DNA of 64,000 nt from Oxalobacteraceae bacterium (GCA_003537575.1 DPRS01000004.1:4355-68354), one strand, 5' to 3'. Numbered from the stretch's first letter, positions 7,987 through 17,300 are shown. The notes: generated by a model from the letters alone, not told the origin. Program-made: numbers and translations.

Positions 7987-8925
7987 TCAGAATCTGCGCA
8001 TGGCCAGCGCGATGCCGGCCAGGGTCAATCCCATGGCGGAAAATTCCTTTACGCCGAGCGGCTCGCCCAGTGCCAGGGCGGCGGCGCAAACGCCGATGAC
8101 CGGCGTCAGCAAGGTGGCCACGGAAGCAGTGGCCGGTGGCAGCCGGCGCAGCGCCGCAAACCATGTCATGTAACAGACGCCCATCGGCACGATGGTCATG
8201 TACGTCATGATGCCAATGCCGGCCGGACTGATGGCGGCAAAATCGGGTTTTTCCACCAGCAGGCCGTAGGCCAGCATCGGAGCGCAACCAAGGAAAAGTT
8301 GCCAGGCCACGGTGGGCAAGGGTGACAAGGCCACTGGCGGCACCACCACAGTGCCGAGCGCAAACAGCACCGCCGCACCCAGGGCGAACAGCACGCCGGG
8401 CAGCTTGTCGATGCCGAGCGCCATGTCATGCCCGCCAAACAGCAGGCCGACGCCGGTGATGCACAGCGCCAGACCGCACAGGCTGGCGACGCCGGGGCGC
8501 TTGCCGAGGAAAGGCCAGGCCAGCAAGGTGGCCCAGACCGGCATGGTATAGACCAGCAATGCCGCTTGTCCGGCGTGCAGCCAGCGCATGGACAGGGTCG
8601 AGAAGCCCATCCAGGCAAACACATTGATGAAGGCGCTGACGAGCAGGCGGCCATACTGGGCACGAGACACTGCCAGGGATTGCCCAAGGCTGGCGGCAAT
8701 GCAGGCGATGACGAGCGCGGCAGTCAGTCCGGCGGTGCCGCGCGCAAACAGGGGCGGCCATTCGCGCAAGAGATATTTCATCGCCGGCCAATTCACTCCC
8801 CATCCAATGGAAGTGATTGCCAGGCAGAGCAGGCCTATCGAACGGGATTCCAGCTTTTGCAAATTCAGGCCACGTGTCAGATATACGGAAAAGGTGCTTG
8901 CCGGCGCATGGCGGCATGAGCACAT
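7987..8925 (-). CDS. EamA/DMT-superfamily transporter
   Basis: About ten hydrophobic helices in two EamA repeats identify a drug/metabolite transporter (RhaT/YdcZ class): CLAITSIGWGVNWPAMKYLL at the start of repeat one and PVIGVCAAALALGEPLGVKEF in repeat two. The substrate is unknown. The reading frame extends to 9066, but the residues before position 8925 look non-coding; translation may begin at 8925 or even at a TTG just before the first helix. It is transcribed leftwards, away from the following small gene. The 149 bases between its stop and the small acidic gene hold nothing recognised. Confidence 0.8.
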   Translation of the reverse strand: MCSCRHAPASTFSVYLTRGLNLQKLESRSIGLLCLAITSIGWGVNWPAMKYLLREWPPLFARGTAGLTAALVIACIAASLGQSLAVSRAQYGRLLVSAFINVFAWMGFSTLSMRWLHAGQAALLVYTMPVWATLLAWPFLGKRPGVASLCGLALCITGVGLLFGGHDMALGIDKLPGVLFALGAAVLFALGTVVVPPVALSPLPTVAWQLFLGCAPMLAYGLLVEKPDFAAISPAGIGIMTYMTIVPMGVCYMTWFAALRRLPPATASVATLLTPVIGVCAAALALGEPLGVKEFSAMGLTLAGIALAMRRF

Positions 8926-9146
8926 GATGCCGCGGTATGGTACAGCGGGGCCTTGAAATTTGCCAATGTGTATTTTCCTGCTGGAGCAACAGCGTACAGT
9001 CTGCACCGCCTTTGCGAATTTTCCAATCAGCGTCTCATGCCATTGCGGATTTTGTGGTGAAATCAAAGACTTGCGAGGAACTTATTTGCATACTCTCCTA
9101 ACGAAAGAAAGGAAAAGGCAAGGAATTTTATCCTGCGAGGTGCAAG

Positions 9147-9371
9147 ATGGCACGAGCGGAATACGAGGCTTACAAGCTGGAGGTGCTGGTCGAAGCTGCG
9201 TGCCGTTATACGCTGGTGATGGATTTGCTCTCCGTGATTCACGACATGCACACGGAAATGCGCAATGGCCAGCAGATAAACTTTGCCGAATCAGAATTGC
9301 TCAACACCGCCAGCGTTGCGGCACTTCTTGCCCGGGCCGAACGTATCAGCCAGGGTATCGACAGGGAATAA
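9147..9371 (+). CDS. Small hypothetical protein
   Basis: The 74-residue, mostly helical, mixed-charge protein starts MARAEYEAYKLEVLVEAACRY. GAGGTG lies 7 bases before the ATG. It has no membrane segment and no motif I recognise. Its position upstream of two YcgR-like genes in the same direction is suggestive only. Confidence 0.5.
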   Translation: MARAEYEAYKLEVLVEAACRYTLVMDLLSVIHDMHTEMRNGQQINFAESELLNTASVAALLARAERISQGIDRE

Positions 9372-9573
9372 GCAGGATTTTTCACGTTTTCTCCCTTCCA
9401 CAAGCTGCGGCAAGCCTGCTAGACTTGAATTCACGAAATACCTTGGCAGTTTCGACACGGCGGCATGGCGCAGTGCTTATGCGGCTAGGCGGCGTGCTCA
9501 CGCTGCATGACAAGAACAGAGAAAAGCGACATTCGGCGGGGAATCCGGTGCGTCCCCGCAAAGGGAGACTCGG

Positions 9574-10320
9574 TTGGAATCAGGCTTGCACATAGACGGC
9601 ATTGACGAGCGCTTCCTCGTACGGGGCAGGATGGAAATCCTTGCCTTGCTGAACGAGCTGATCTATCGCCAGGAACCCGTCAGCATCCATTTCGGCGCCG
9701 ATGAATGCATCGAGACACAGCTCCTCGAGGCAAGAGAGCATGTTCTGGTGTTTGAAGCTTGCAACGATGCCGAAGCCAACCGGCGCCTGGCTGCTTCTTC
9801 CAGCTGCACCTTTCTTGCTCATCCGGAAGGAATCCGGGTACTGTTTGCTACGGACCAGGCGCAGCCGGTGTCCTGGGGCGGCAGCGCTGCCTTCAGCGTG
9901 TTGCTGCCGGCTCAGCTGGCGCGCCTGCAACGGCAGGAGAGTTTTCGCACGATTGTGCCGCCACAGAGCGCGCCCGGCGTCACGCTTTACGCCGGCGATG
10001 GTGCGCCGCTGGGACAATGGCCCTTGCGCGACCTCAGCGTCGGCGGCCTCGGCGTGGCGGTCAATAGCCAGGCGGAGACGGCGCACGCGCCGGGCGTCGC
10101 CCGGGTGCGCCTGGCATTGCCGGGACATGGCGATGTCGATTGCGCCGTACATCTGCGTCATGCCACCGACCTGCGGCAGCCTAGCGGCGATTTAGCCTAT
10201 CGCATCGGATTCAGCTTTGCCGGCTTGCCGGAACCGATGCGGGTGGCGATCCTGCGTTACATCGTCGATATCGAACAGGCGCGGCGCGAGGCGCCGCTGT
10301 CGAACCACGCGGAAGGTTGA
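9574..10320 (+). CDS. YcgR-like PilZ protein, copy 1 (altered c-di-GMP motif)
   Basis: The 248-residue protein has a YcgR N-terminal domain (about 1-110, with RFLVRGRMEILALLNELI) followed by a PilZ domain (about 115-240). YcgR-type proteins bind c-di-GMP and slow flagellar motors. The PilZ DxSxxG element is present (DLSVGGLG), but the RxxxR ligand motif reads QESFR, so the first arginine is replaced by Gln; the sister protein next door has RESYR. The chosen start is TTG at 9574 with GGGAGA upstream. It is followed after one base by the paralogue, indicating a duplicated pair in one transcript. Confidence 0.85.
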   Translation: MESGLHIDGIDERFLVRGRMEILALLNELIYRQEPVSIHFGADECIETQLLEAREHVLVFEACNDAEANRRLAASSSCTFLAHPEGIRVLFATDQAQPVSWGGSAAFSVLLPAQLARLQRQESFRTIVPPQSAPGVTLYAGDGAPLGQWPLRDLSVGGLGVAVNSQAETAHAPGVARVRLALPGHGDVDCAVHLRHATDLRQPSGDLAYRIGFSFAGLPEPMRVAILRYIVDIEQARREAPLSNHAEG

Positions 10321-10321
10321 C

Positions 10322-11068
10322 ATGCTGCCTTCATTGAGCGACGACGAAATCGAAGACCGCTATTTTTTGCGCGGACGCATGGAAATCCTCAGCGTCCTGA
10401 ACGAGCTGATCCTGCGACGCGAGCCAGTGACCGTGTATTTCAACGGTGGCCGCGATTTTTTTCAGACGACCCTGCTGGAAGCCCGCCCGGAGGCGCTGAT
10501 ATTCGATTTGAGCGGCGATGCCTTCATCAACAAGCGCTTGCCGGCCAGTTCTTCTTGCATCTTCGTTTCCAGCATCAACGGCATCCGCGTGCAGTTCGCC
10601 GGCAGCCAGGCTGGGCGCTTTTCATGGGGCGGCAGCGATGCGTTCTGGGTGCCGCTGCCGGAACGCGTGGTGCGCGTGCAGCGGCGCGAGAGTTATCGCA
10701 TCCTGCTGCCGGTGGCCAAGCCGCTGATGGTCAAGCTGTTCACCGGTGATGGCGGCGCGCTGGAAGAATGGCCGGCGCACGACCTGAGCGTCGGCGGCCT
10801 GGGCTTTTCCACTGTCGGCGCGCCGCGCCTGGAAGTGGAACAGGAAATCGGGCGCCTGAAGCTGGCGTTGACCGCGCAGATATTCATCGATTGCGCCACG
10901 CAGGTGCGGCACATTACGCCGATGGGCGAGCGCCCGGATGGCGTCCGTTACCGCATCGGCGTGTCTTTCATCGATCTCGCGCCGGCGACCGCGGTGGCGA
11001 TCCAGCGCTTCATTACCAGGATTGAACATCAGCGTCGCGGCCAGGATGGCGGCAGGATGCCAGGATGA
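10322..11068 (+). CDS. YcgR-like PilZ protein, copy 2
   Basis: The 248-residue paralogue of the preceding protein has the same length and domain order. The N-terminal YcgR domain includes YFLRGRMEILSVLNELI. The PilZ domain has an intact RxxxR (RRESYR) and DLSVGGLG, so this copy should bind c-di-GMP. The ATG at 10322 lies one base after the stop of copy 1; an open frame from 10217 is overlap with copy 1. The likely role is c-di-GMP control of motility. The window contains several c-di-GMP enzymes that could feed it, but no flagellar genes. Confidence 0.88.
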   Translation: MLPSLSDDEIEDRYFLRGRMEILSVLNELILRREPVTVYFNGGRDFFQTTLLEARPEALIFDLSGDAFINKRLPASSSCIFVSSINGIRVQFAGSQAGRFSWGGSDAFWVPLPERVVRVQRRESYRILLPVAKPLMVKLFTGDGGALEEWPAHDLSVGGLGFSTVGAPRLEVEQEIGRLKLALTAQIFIDCATQVRHITPMGERPDGVRYRIGVSFIDLAPATAVAIQRFITRIEHQRRGQDGGRMPG

Positions 11069-11091
11069 ATGCCGCCGGCGCGCGAGCCGCT

Positions 11092-12462
11092 TCATGCCGC
11101 GCGCAGCTCCCAACAATCGGTCGGCGTGGTCGCCTGGCTGGTCTTGACCAGCCATTCCTTTTCCAGCAGCACCAGTTCCGTTTCCAGCGCCGCGCTGGTA
11201 TAGGCATGCACAGTGATCGCCGCATCTTGCGGCCGGCGCTGCGCGAACGCCTTGGCGAACCAGGACAGCACCGCCGGGCAGTGCACCCCCGAACTGAGGT
11301 TGACGATGAACAGGTGGAATACATCCTTGCGGTAAGCCAGCGAGGCTTGCTCGAGCAAGGCGGCCACTTCGGGCACCGCCTGTTCGACTTCGTATTCCAT
11401 GCTCTTTTTCTGCAGCCAGGCGTGTTCTTCCCTGAAGTTCTGCAGCATTTTTTTCAGCGTCTGCAGCCAGCCTTCCCAGCAAAACAGCGCCGGATCGACC
11501 GCGCTGGGCAAATCTCCGCCGGCGCGGATTTCCTTGTGTTCCTTCAGGCAGCCCTCGGACGATGCGATCCAGTCTTCCGCCGCCGGCAGCCAAACGCCGA
11601 ACTTGCCGCGGCCTTTGAGCAAGGCGTGCTCGATCAGCAGTGCCAGCCTGTCGCGCTCGAGCGTGGTGGCAAGCGTGGCGCCGAGGTAGAGGATGTTGCC
11701 ATTGAGCACTTGCCGGTCCGGTTCCAGCTGCATCTTGCCGAACTCCAGGCGGCAGTCCGGCGCCACGCCCATGACGAGATAGTCCGGCATGGCGACATCG
11801 AGGCGATGGCAAGCTTCGACGACCAGCGCCCACAGCGCCGGAACTTCTTCCTGTGTCACCAGCTTGCCGGTGCGGGTCTTGCTGAAGCCGCGCCACAGTC
11901 GCCAGGCCGCCATGACATGCGGCGGCACGCGGATCACGCCGACAATCACGGCGATGGCTGCCAGTTGCACGCCGAGGGTGTCATTGTTCCACCAGACCTG
12001 CGGCACGAACCACAACATCAGGGCGCCGACCACGCCGCGAGAAATGACCATCGCCAGCGTGATCAGCAAGCCCAGCGCGCCCAGCCATGACGCATGCCGC
12101 AGGAATCTTTCCTGCCAGCGCTGCGACCAGCCGGGCAGCGACGCCACCAGCAGCATGAATTTCGGGATGAACAGCAAGAGGCTGAGCGCCAGCCAGTGCG
12201 CAAAGGCTACCGGCGTGTACAGTTCGCACACGCCGGCGCTGCCCGTCTGGCAAACCTCGGCCAGGGATTGCGCTTGCCCAGGATTGGCGCGCAGCCATTC
12301 CAGCTCCATCTTGTGCAAGGCCTCGCCCGCCCAGTACCCGGCAAACAGCGGGATCGGCAGCAGCAGCCCGAGATAGCGGAAAGGGCTGAACGGCACCGGC
12401 TTGTGAATCGCCGAGCGTGAAAAACGCTTGCGCGGATCGACTTCGCGGACATCTACACTCAT
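11092..12462 (-). CDS. Membrane protein resembling a catalytically dead M48 peptidase
   Basis: The 456-residue protein has an N-terminal region with about four hydrophobic helices (residues 25-190) and a cytosolic C-terminal domain. Residues about 215-320 follow the layout of M48 zinc peptidases: a Cys-His-Arg helix (VVEACHRLDVAMPDYLVMG), then NGNILYLGATLATTL, then RLALLIEHALLKGRG where M48 enzymes have HExxH. Here it reads HALLK, so the catalytic Glu and second His are absent. This is inference from pattern, not a search result. The start at 12462 has GGAGG upstream. It is the last gene of a probable merR - fusion protein - this gene operon; the gap to the fusion gene is 23 bases. Confidence 0.62.
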   Translation of the reverse strand: MSVDVREVDPRKRFSRSAIHKPVPFSPFRYLGLLLPIPLFAGYWAGEALHKMELEWLRANPGQAQSLAEVCQTGSAGVCELYTPVAFAHWLALSLLLFIPKFMLLVASLPGWSQRWQERFLRHASWLGALGLLITLAMVISRGVVGALMLWFVPQVWWNNDTLGVQLAAIAVIVGVIRVPPHVMAAWRLWRGFSKTRTGKLVTQEEVPALWALVVEACHRLDVAMPDYLVMGVAPDCRLEFGKMQLEPDRQVLNGNILYLGATLATTLERDRLALLIEHALLKGRGKFGVWLPAAEDWIASSEGCLKEHKEIRAGGDLPSAVDPALFCWEGWLQTLKKMLQNFREEHAWLQKKSMEYEVEQAVPEVAALLEQASLAYRKDVFHLFIVNLSSGVHCPAVLSWFAKAFAQRRPQDAAITVHAYTSAALETELVLLEKEWLVKTSQATTPTDCWELRAA

Positions 12463-12485
12463 GGCTTTTCCTCCGTTATGTCGGG

Positions 12486-15400
12486 TTATTGTTTTTCGAG
12501 CGGCGCGGCGGCATGACGCGCCGGCTCTTGCGCCAGCTTGCGCTGCAGGAAGTCGAACATCCGTTGCTGCCCTTCCCGCGTAGCCACGGGGTCGTGGCTG
12601 AAGACCATGCGGTCGCCGCGGAATGTGAATGTCGAGCCGCCGCTGGCTTCCTTGATATCCCAGCCATGTACCGCCTGCGGGAACACATGCCATGCGACTG
12701 GCGCGCCGCCGGCCTGCAATTCTTCCAGGTGCGGCACGCAATCGTGGGCCGGCGTGTAGATATCCTCGCCGCCCATCAGCAACAGCAGCGGCGTGTCAAT
12801 GTCGGCGCGCAGGAAATCGAGTTCCTGCCTGGCGTAGCGCGCCGACATGTAGCACAGCGGATACCAGGCGACGCCGGCGGCAAAACGCCCCCTGGAGACA
12901 AACAGGCCGGCGGATTTTTTCGAGGCCAGCAGCAGCGCAATCGTGCCGCCCTGGGAATAGCCGGCGACAGCGATGCGCCGCGGATCGATCTGCGGCATCC
13001 GGCCGAGGTGCGCCAGCGCGTCGTAGGCATCCTTGATGCGTCGTTCGAGCGAAACGCGCAGGGGCGTGACGCAATTGTTTGGATGGCCGCGCAGGCTGTC
13101 GACCACCATCACCGCATAGCCTTGCGCGATGCCGGCCTCGACGCGCTGGCGCATGCTGGCGCCGATCCTGCCGCTGCAATCCGGCAGCAGCACCAGCGCC
13201 GGGAATGGTCCCTGACCAGCTGGCTTGAAGATGGCATTGGCCAGCTTGCTGAAGGCGCCGAGCTCGGTGGCTTCAGCGGCGAAACGCAAATCGTCGCCGG
13301 CCGTCAGCACTTCCCGCGCCTGTTGCTCGATGCGCTGCTCGAACTGACTTGCGGCTGTTTCGCGTGCCGCTTCCGGCATGCGCCGTTGCTCCAGCCATGA
13401 GCCGCCGTCGCCGTAAAACATCCAGCGGCCGTTTTCCCTGAACAGGCGGCTGCGCGCCGGAATGGCGCCGGCTTCGGTGCGCACTTCGCCGCGGATATGG
13501 GCGAAGTCGCCGTCTACGCGCAATTCCTTCACTTGCCATTCATAGCGGCGCGTATAGGAGAACAGCTTGCGCATGGCGGCCAGGTCCTTTTGATTGGTGA
13601 CCTTGAATGCCGGATGGTGCAGCGCCAGCACCGCATCCATGTCCTGGCTGCTCCAGGCGGCGGCATTGGCATCCAGCAGCTGCTGGATACCGGCCGGCAC
13701 TGCCGTATTCGCAAACGGATACACGTGCAGCTTGAATGCGCCATCGGCTTCGAAGCGCATCGCCAGCGCGCGGTTGCCGGGAGCAAGCAATTCCTTCCAG
13801 AGCGGCGCTTGCGGATTCACCGTCATCCAGCCGTAGCCGCTGCTGGATCTCCTGGGCGCCATCAAGGGCTGGAACGATGCCTTGATGGCGGCGCCATCCT
13901 TGTCGAACAGCAGCCAGTCATCGCCATTGTTGGGCCATTCCTCGCGATAGCGCGAAGTCTTGGTGGTGATCACGGCATCGAATGCGACCTCGGCCAGCGG
14001 CGCGCCGTCGCGCCGCAGCGCTACTTGCCACTGGTTGCCCAGCGAGCGGCGGATATCGATATCGGCGACAAACTTGGGAAAGCCGATGGCTTTACCGGCC
14101 TCCACCGCCAGCCAGTCGGTTTCCGGCATGGCCAGAAGATGCCAGACGTTTTCGCCATCCTTGCTGGCCAGGATGCTCAGTTGCGCCAGGCGGTAAGGGC
14201 GCTGCGGCGCGCCCATGCGTTCCCAGGCCGTGACGGCAACCCTGACGTAAGGCCGTTCCGGCATGGCATGGCCGGCGGGAAGGTGGCGCCGGTAGGCGTC
14301 CAGATCGGCCGGCGTGAAGTCGGCCACGATGCTGCTTGCCCGCCGGTACAGGCTGACTTCTTCACGCTGCTGGTTGCCGTGCAATTTCCACTGGCCACCT
14401 TCTTTCACCAGCGCTGCGCCGGCCTGCAGCGGCAGCAATTGCAGCGACGGCGCCAGCACGCCCCTGGAGGAGATGCCGTAGGCGCTCAATTCCAGGCGGT
14501 CCGCGCGTTCATGGAATTCGACCGGGGTGATATCCAGCTTGCCGAAATACTGGCGGTTCTTTTGCAGGTGATCGAGGAATGCCGCGTGATCCATGCCCTG
14601 GTGCAGAAAATCCTGCGACAGGAACTGCGCCACCGCGCTGCCGTCCGGACTGCCGTAGGCATTGCCGAGATCCGCGAGGAAGCGGCCGATCTCGTCCGGC
14701 ACCGCAGCCGCCGCCGGCGGCATGTCGCGGGTCGGCGTATCGTTGGCATCGAACTTGATTTGCGTAAAGCCGAGCAGGCAGGCAAACAACAACACGCCGG
14801 CCATACCGATCGTACGCGGGCGCAACGGCAGTGGATGCTTGCGGCCGTTCAGGAGAGTGCTGACCGGCGTGTAGCGCACCAGCAGCAGGTAAGTCAGCAG
14901 GCATACCGCCGTCGTGGCAGCCAGGTTGATGCCCATTTTGGTCAGGGCGCTATAGGGGGCATCGTAGAGCAGCACGCCAAAGCCGACGGTCAGCGGAAAA
15001 TGCACCAGGTAGACCCAGTAGGAGCTGTCGGCGACAAAATCGAGGAAGCGGTTTTGCGCCGGCAGATAGCGCATGAACATGCCGATCAGAGCAAAGCTCC
15101 ACAGCCAGGTGGCGCAGTGGTACAGGAAGGCGACCACGGCCTGAATGAAGGGGATGGCATGCGGGTTTTTCAGCATCGTGTCGAACACGCCCAGCGAGAC
15201 GATGAAAAAAACCAGGCCTGCGCCGGCGTAGCGCCAGCAATGTTTTGTGTAAAGCGGCAGCAGGCTGTCCTGGTGCCGGTAAAAGTAATAGCCGAAGGCG
15301 AAGAACAGTCCGTTATGCAGCAGTTCGGTGAAACGCGGCAGGAAGGACCCATCCGGCGCAACGATGCCGTTCCAGTAGAACGCGCCCGTCACCGCCAGCG

Positions 15401-15968
15401 GCAGCGTCAGGATCGCGAATCCCCACCACCTGGATGCCAGCAGATGCCAGGCTGCGGCGATGCCCATCCTGGCGCCGGCCGGAACATGCCGGGCCAGCAC
15501 CCCGCATAGCGCGGCAAAACTGCAAAACCACAGCAGGTAATACAGGAACCACATGTGCATGGTATTGAGCAGCGGGCCTTCCGGGGGCTGTGGCGGCTGG
15601 CCATCGGCGTCGAGCGGCATCAAGCCCAGGTACTGCTTGATGAAGGCGGTAGTGCAGACATAGATCAGCGGCCAGAAAACCAGGAAGGGCAGGCCGATGC
15701 GGCGCAGGCGGTGCTTGAGCATGCCGCCTGGGCCGCGACGCGCCAGCAGCAGCGCAACAAAGAACCCTGCCAGGATAAAAAATACCGGCATGCGGAAGGT
15801 ATGGATGAAAGCCATCGCCAGGTTTGCCAGCGGCGTGGTTTCCGGGTCGCGCCACGGCAGCGGGCCTTTGCCGACCATGTGATTGACGGCGACGTGCAGC
15901 ACGATGCCGAGCCACATCATGATTGCCCGTAGATTGTCGAGTGAATGGAAACGCTGTACTGGATTCAT
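12486..15968 (-). CDS. Multidomain acyltransferase-3 / SnoaL / decarboxylase-like / hydrolase fusion
   Basis: This 1160-residue protein appears to combine five modules. Residues 1-405 are an acyltransferase-3 membrane domain (start FHSLDNLRAIMMWLGIVLH, about ten helices). Residues about 425-545 and 755-865 look like SnoaL/NTF2-type domains. Residues about 560-745 resemble acetoacetate decarboxylase (GFPKFVADIDI contains the family-like Gly-Phe-Pro-Lys). Residues about 900-1150 are a dienelactone-hydrolase-type alpha/beta hydrolase with nucleophile in GYSQGG (near 1003), Asp in GGEDIYTP and His in VHGWD. Acyltransferase-3 proteins acylate sugars or lipids at the inner membrane. The whole is one uninterrupted frame 43 bases after the merR-type gene, so that regulator probably controls it. 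Confidence 0.75.
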   Translation of the reverse strand: MNPVQRFHSLDNLRAIMMWLGIVLHVAVNHMVGKGPLPWRDPETTPLANLAMAFIHTFRMPVFFILAGFFVALLLARRGPGGMLKHRLRRIGLPFLVFWPLIYVCTTAFIKQYLGLMPLDADGQPPQPPEGPLLNTMHMWFLYYLLWFCSFAALCGVLARHVPAGARMGIAAAWHLLASRWWGFAILTLPLAVTGAFYWNGIVAPDGSFLPRFTELLHNGLFFAFGYYFYRHQDSLLPLYTKHCWRYAGAGLVFFIVSLGVFDTMLKNPHAIPFIQAVVAFLYHCATWLWSFALIGMFMRYLPAQNRFLDFVADSSYWVYLVHFPLTVGFGVLLYDAPYSALTKMGINLAATTAVCLLTYLLLVRYTPVSTLLNGRKHPLPLRPRTIGMAGVLLFACLLGFTQIKFDANDTPTRDMPPAAAAVPDEIGRFLADLGNAYGSPDGSAVAQFLSQDFLHQGMDHAAFLDHLQKNRQYFGKLDITPVEFHERADRLELSAYGISSRGVLAPSLQLLPLQAGAALVKEGGQWKLHGNQQREEVSLYRRASSIVADFTPADLDAYRRHLPAGHAMPERPYVRVAVTAWERMGAPQRPYRLAQLSILASKDGENVWHLLAMPETDWLAVEAGKAIGFPKFVADIDIRRSLGNQWQVALRRDGAPLAEVAFDAVITTKTSRYREEWPNNGDDWLLFDKDGAAIKASFQPLMAPRRSSSGYGWMTVNPQAPLWKELLAPGNRALAMRFEADGAFKLHVYPFANTAVPAGIQQLLDANAAAWSSQDMDAVLALHHPAFKVTNQKDLAAMRKLFSYTRRYEWQVKELRVDGDFAHIRGEVRTEAGAIPARSRLFRENGRWMFYGDGGSWLEQRRMPEAARETAASQFEQRIEQQAREVLTAGDDLRFAAEATELGAFSKLANAIFKPAGQGPFPALVLLPDCSGRIGASMRQRVEAGIAQGYAVMVVDSLRGHPNNCVTPLRVSLERRIKDAYDALAHLGRMPQIDPRRIAVAGYSQGGTIALLLASKKSAGLFVSRGRFAAGVAWYPLCYMSARYARQELDFLRADIDTPLLLLMGGEDIYTPAHDCVPHLEELQAGGAPVAWHVFPQAVHGWDIKEASGGSTFTFRGDRMVFSHDPVATREGQQRMFDFLQRKLAQEPARHAAAPLEKQ

Positions 15969-16011
15969 TGCACTTCCTTACGGTATTGATTGAATTCTTG
16001 TGCCGTGCGGT

Positions 16012-17088
16012 TTATGGCTGAAAAATGCAGCCGGACGCCTTGCCGGAGCGGCGTGGGGGCGCAAGTTGAGACACAGCCTGCTGCGCGCCGGCGCCGGCCA
16101 TCCAGGCGCGGTGCAGGTATTCCCGCCGCGTCGGGCCGAAGGCCGATCCCGCGCGCAGCAGCGGATCGCTGGCAACCGCCTGCAGCAGTTTCTTGCGCAG
16201 CTCCGGGTCGTGGTTGACGATGCGGTCCAGCTGTTCGCTCCACTTGTCGACGGCGGCTTGCGCGGGGGCGCTCTCCGGCGCGACATTGTCTTGCACCAGC
16301 TTGGCGAGTTCTTCTCCCAGCGCTGTCCACTCGTTTTCCAGGCTGACGTTGAAGCGGCTTAATTCATCCAGGGTGAAATGCTGGCGCAGCGCATGCATGC
16401 GCAGGGAGATGGCCTGGTAAATGTACTGCGACATCACCACGTCCACGCCATTCCTGCCCTGCACGATGGGCTCCTGCATGTACATGCGGTTCCAGCGCGC
16501 CATCAGCTCGAAATCGCCGCCCATCCACAGGTGGGTAAGATCCATCCAGCGTCGTGCCAGCGGCTGAATTTCCAGGCTTGCCGGGGGAATGCCGCTGTCC
16601 ATTGCGCTGCGCACGCTGGCGATCAGCGGCGGCCACATGGCTTCGATGCGCTTCCAGTTTTCCAGGATGACCCTGGTTTCGGTAGCGCTGAAATACCGGT
16701 TGTAGGTGGCCATGCGCTCCAGCACCGCCAGCCACTTGCTCATGTCCGGCTCGCCGCCTTCTGCCAGGCGGTTTTGCAGCAGGGTCAGCTGGGTGCGCAA
16801 TTCGCTGGCGCGGCTGATTTGCCGGTCGAGGGCCAGCAACTGGCGCTGGATGGTGGCCGGCAGCGGTTCGCCGTTTCCAGCGAGTAAACCGGCAATTTCC
16901 GCCAACGGCATGCCGACCTGGCGCAACGCCTGTATCGCATGCAGGCGGGCGATGTCGTCGCGGTTATACAGGCGGTAGCCGGCGCCTGAGCGCGCCGAGG
17001 GCTTGAGCAAGCCCATAGTGTCGTAATGATGCAGGGTACGCACGGTCAGGCCGGTGCGTTTTGCCAACTCCCCCACTTTCAGCAACAT
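16012..17088 (-). CDS. MerR/TipA-family transcriptional regulator
   Basis: The 358-residue protein has an N-terminal MerR winged helix (LKVGELAKRTGLTVRTLHHYDTMGLL, then YRLYNRDDIARLHAI), a dimerisation coiled coil (about 75-120) and a long C-terminal region with TipAS-like, Trp/Met-rich helical segments. TipA-class regulators bind hydrophobic drugs and activate their own promoter. A fitting self-promoter with a 19-base spacer lies just upstream. Downstream in the same direction are the acyltransferase fusion and the M48-like protein, which I infer to be its targets. Confidence 0.88.
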   Translation of the reverse strand: MLLKVGELAKRTGLTVRTLHHYDTMGLLKPSARSGAGYRLYNRDDIARLHAIQALRQVGMPLAEIAGLLAGNGEPLPATIQRQLLALDRQISRASELRTQLTLLQNRLAEGGEPDMSKWLAVLERMATYNRYFSATETRVILENWKRIEAMWPPLIASVRSAMDSGIPPASLEIQPLARRWMDLTHLWMGGDFELMARWNRMYMQEPIVQGRNGVDVVMSQYIYQAISLRMHALRQHFTLDELSRFNVSLENEWTALGEELAKLVQDNVAPESAPAQAAVDKWSEQLDRIVNHDPELRKKLLQAVASDPLLRAGSAFGPTRREYLHRAWMAGAGAQQAVSQLAPPRRSGKASGCIFQP

Positions 17089-17120
17089 GTTGCCTCCTTG
17101 ACTTGTATTTATGCCAAGGA

Positions 17121-17151
17121 AGTGTAAACCCTGACGTTATGTGAGGGTCAA
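17121..17151 (-). promoter_or_regulatory. MerR-type promoter with 19-bp spacer and dyad operator
   Basis: On the minus strand, TTGACC (17146-17151) and TACACT (17121-17126) are separated by exactly 19 bases. That is the over-long spacer that MerR-family proteins untwist. The spacer contains an inverted CCCT...AGGG dyad. It lies 33 bases upstream of the merR-type ATG, so the regulator is expected to control itself and the two genes behind it. Confidence 0.78.
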
Positions 17152-17300
17152 GGTTTTGTGAATGGCAACTGCTGGTTGTTGTTTTAATGTGGCTTCAGCA
17201 AGACGGAAGACCAGGCGAAGAAAGCAGGGACGTGGGAAACATGTCGCCATCCTAAATAACCAGGATCAAGCACCAGCGCCGGCAATCTCAGCCGGCGTCA

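Noticed and set aside
8926..9066. N-terminal extension of the EamA transporter
   Set aside because: It would add 47 Cys/His/Lys-rich residues before the first membrane helix, unlike the family.
13497..15509. A 670-codon plus-strand open frame antisense to the fusion gene
   Set aside because: It is a GC-rich mirror of the minus-strand gene: no ribosome site, no recognisable domains, and composition dominated by Arg, Gln and His as in frame shadows.
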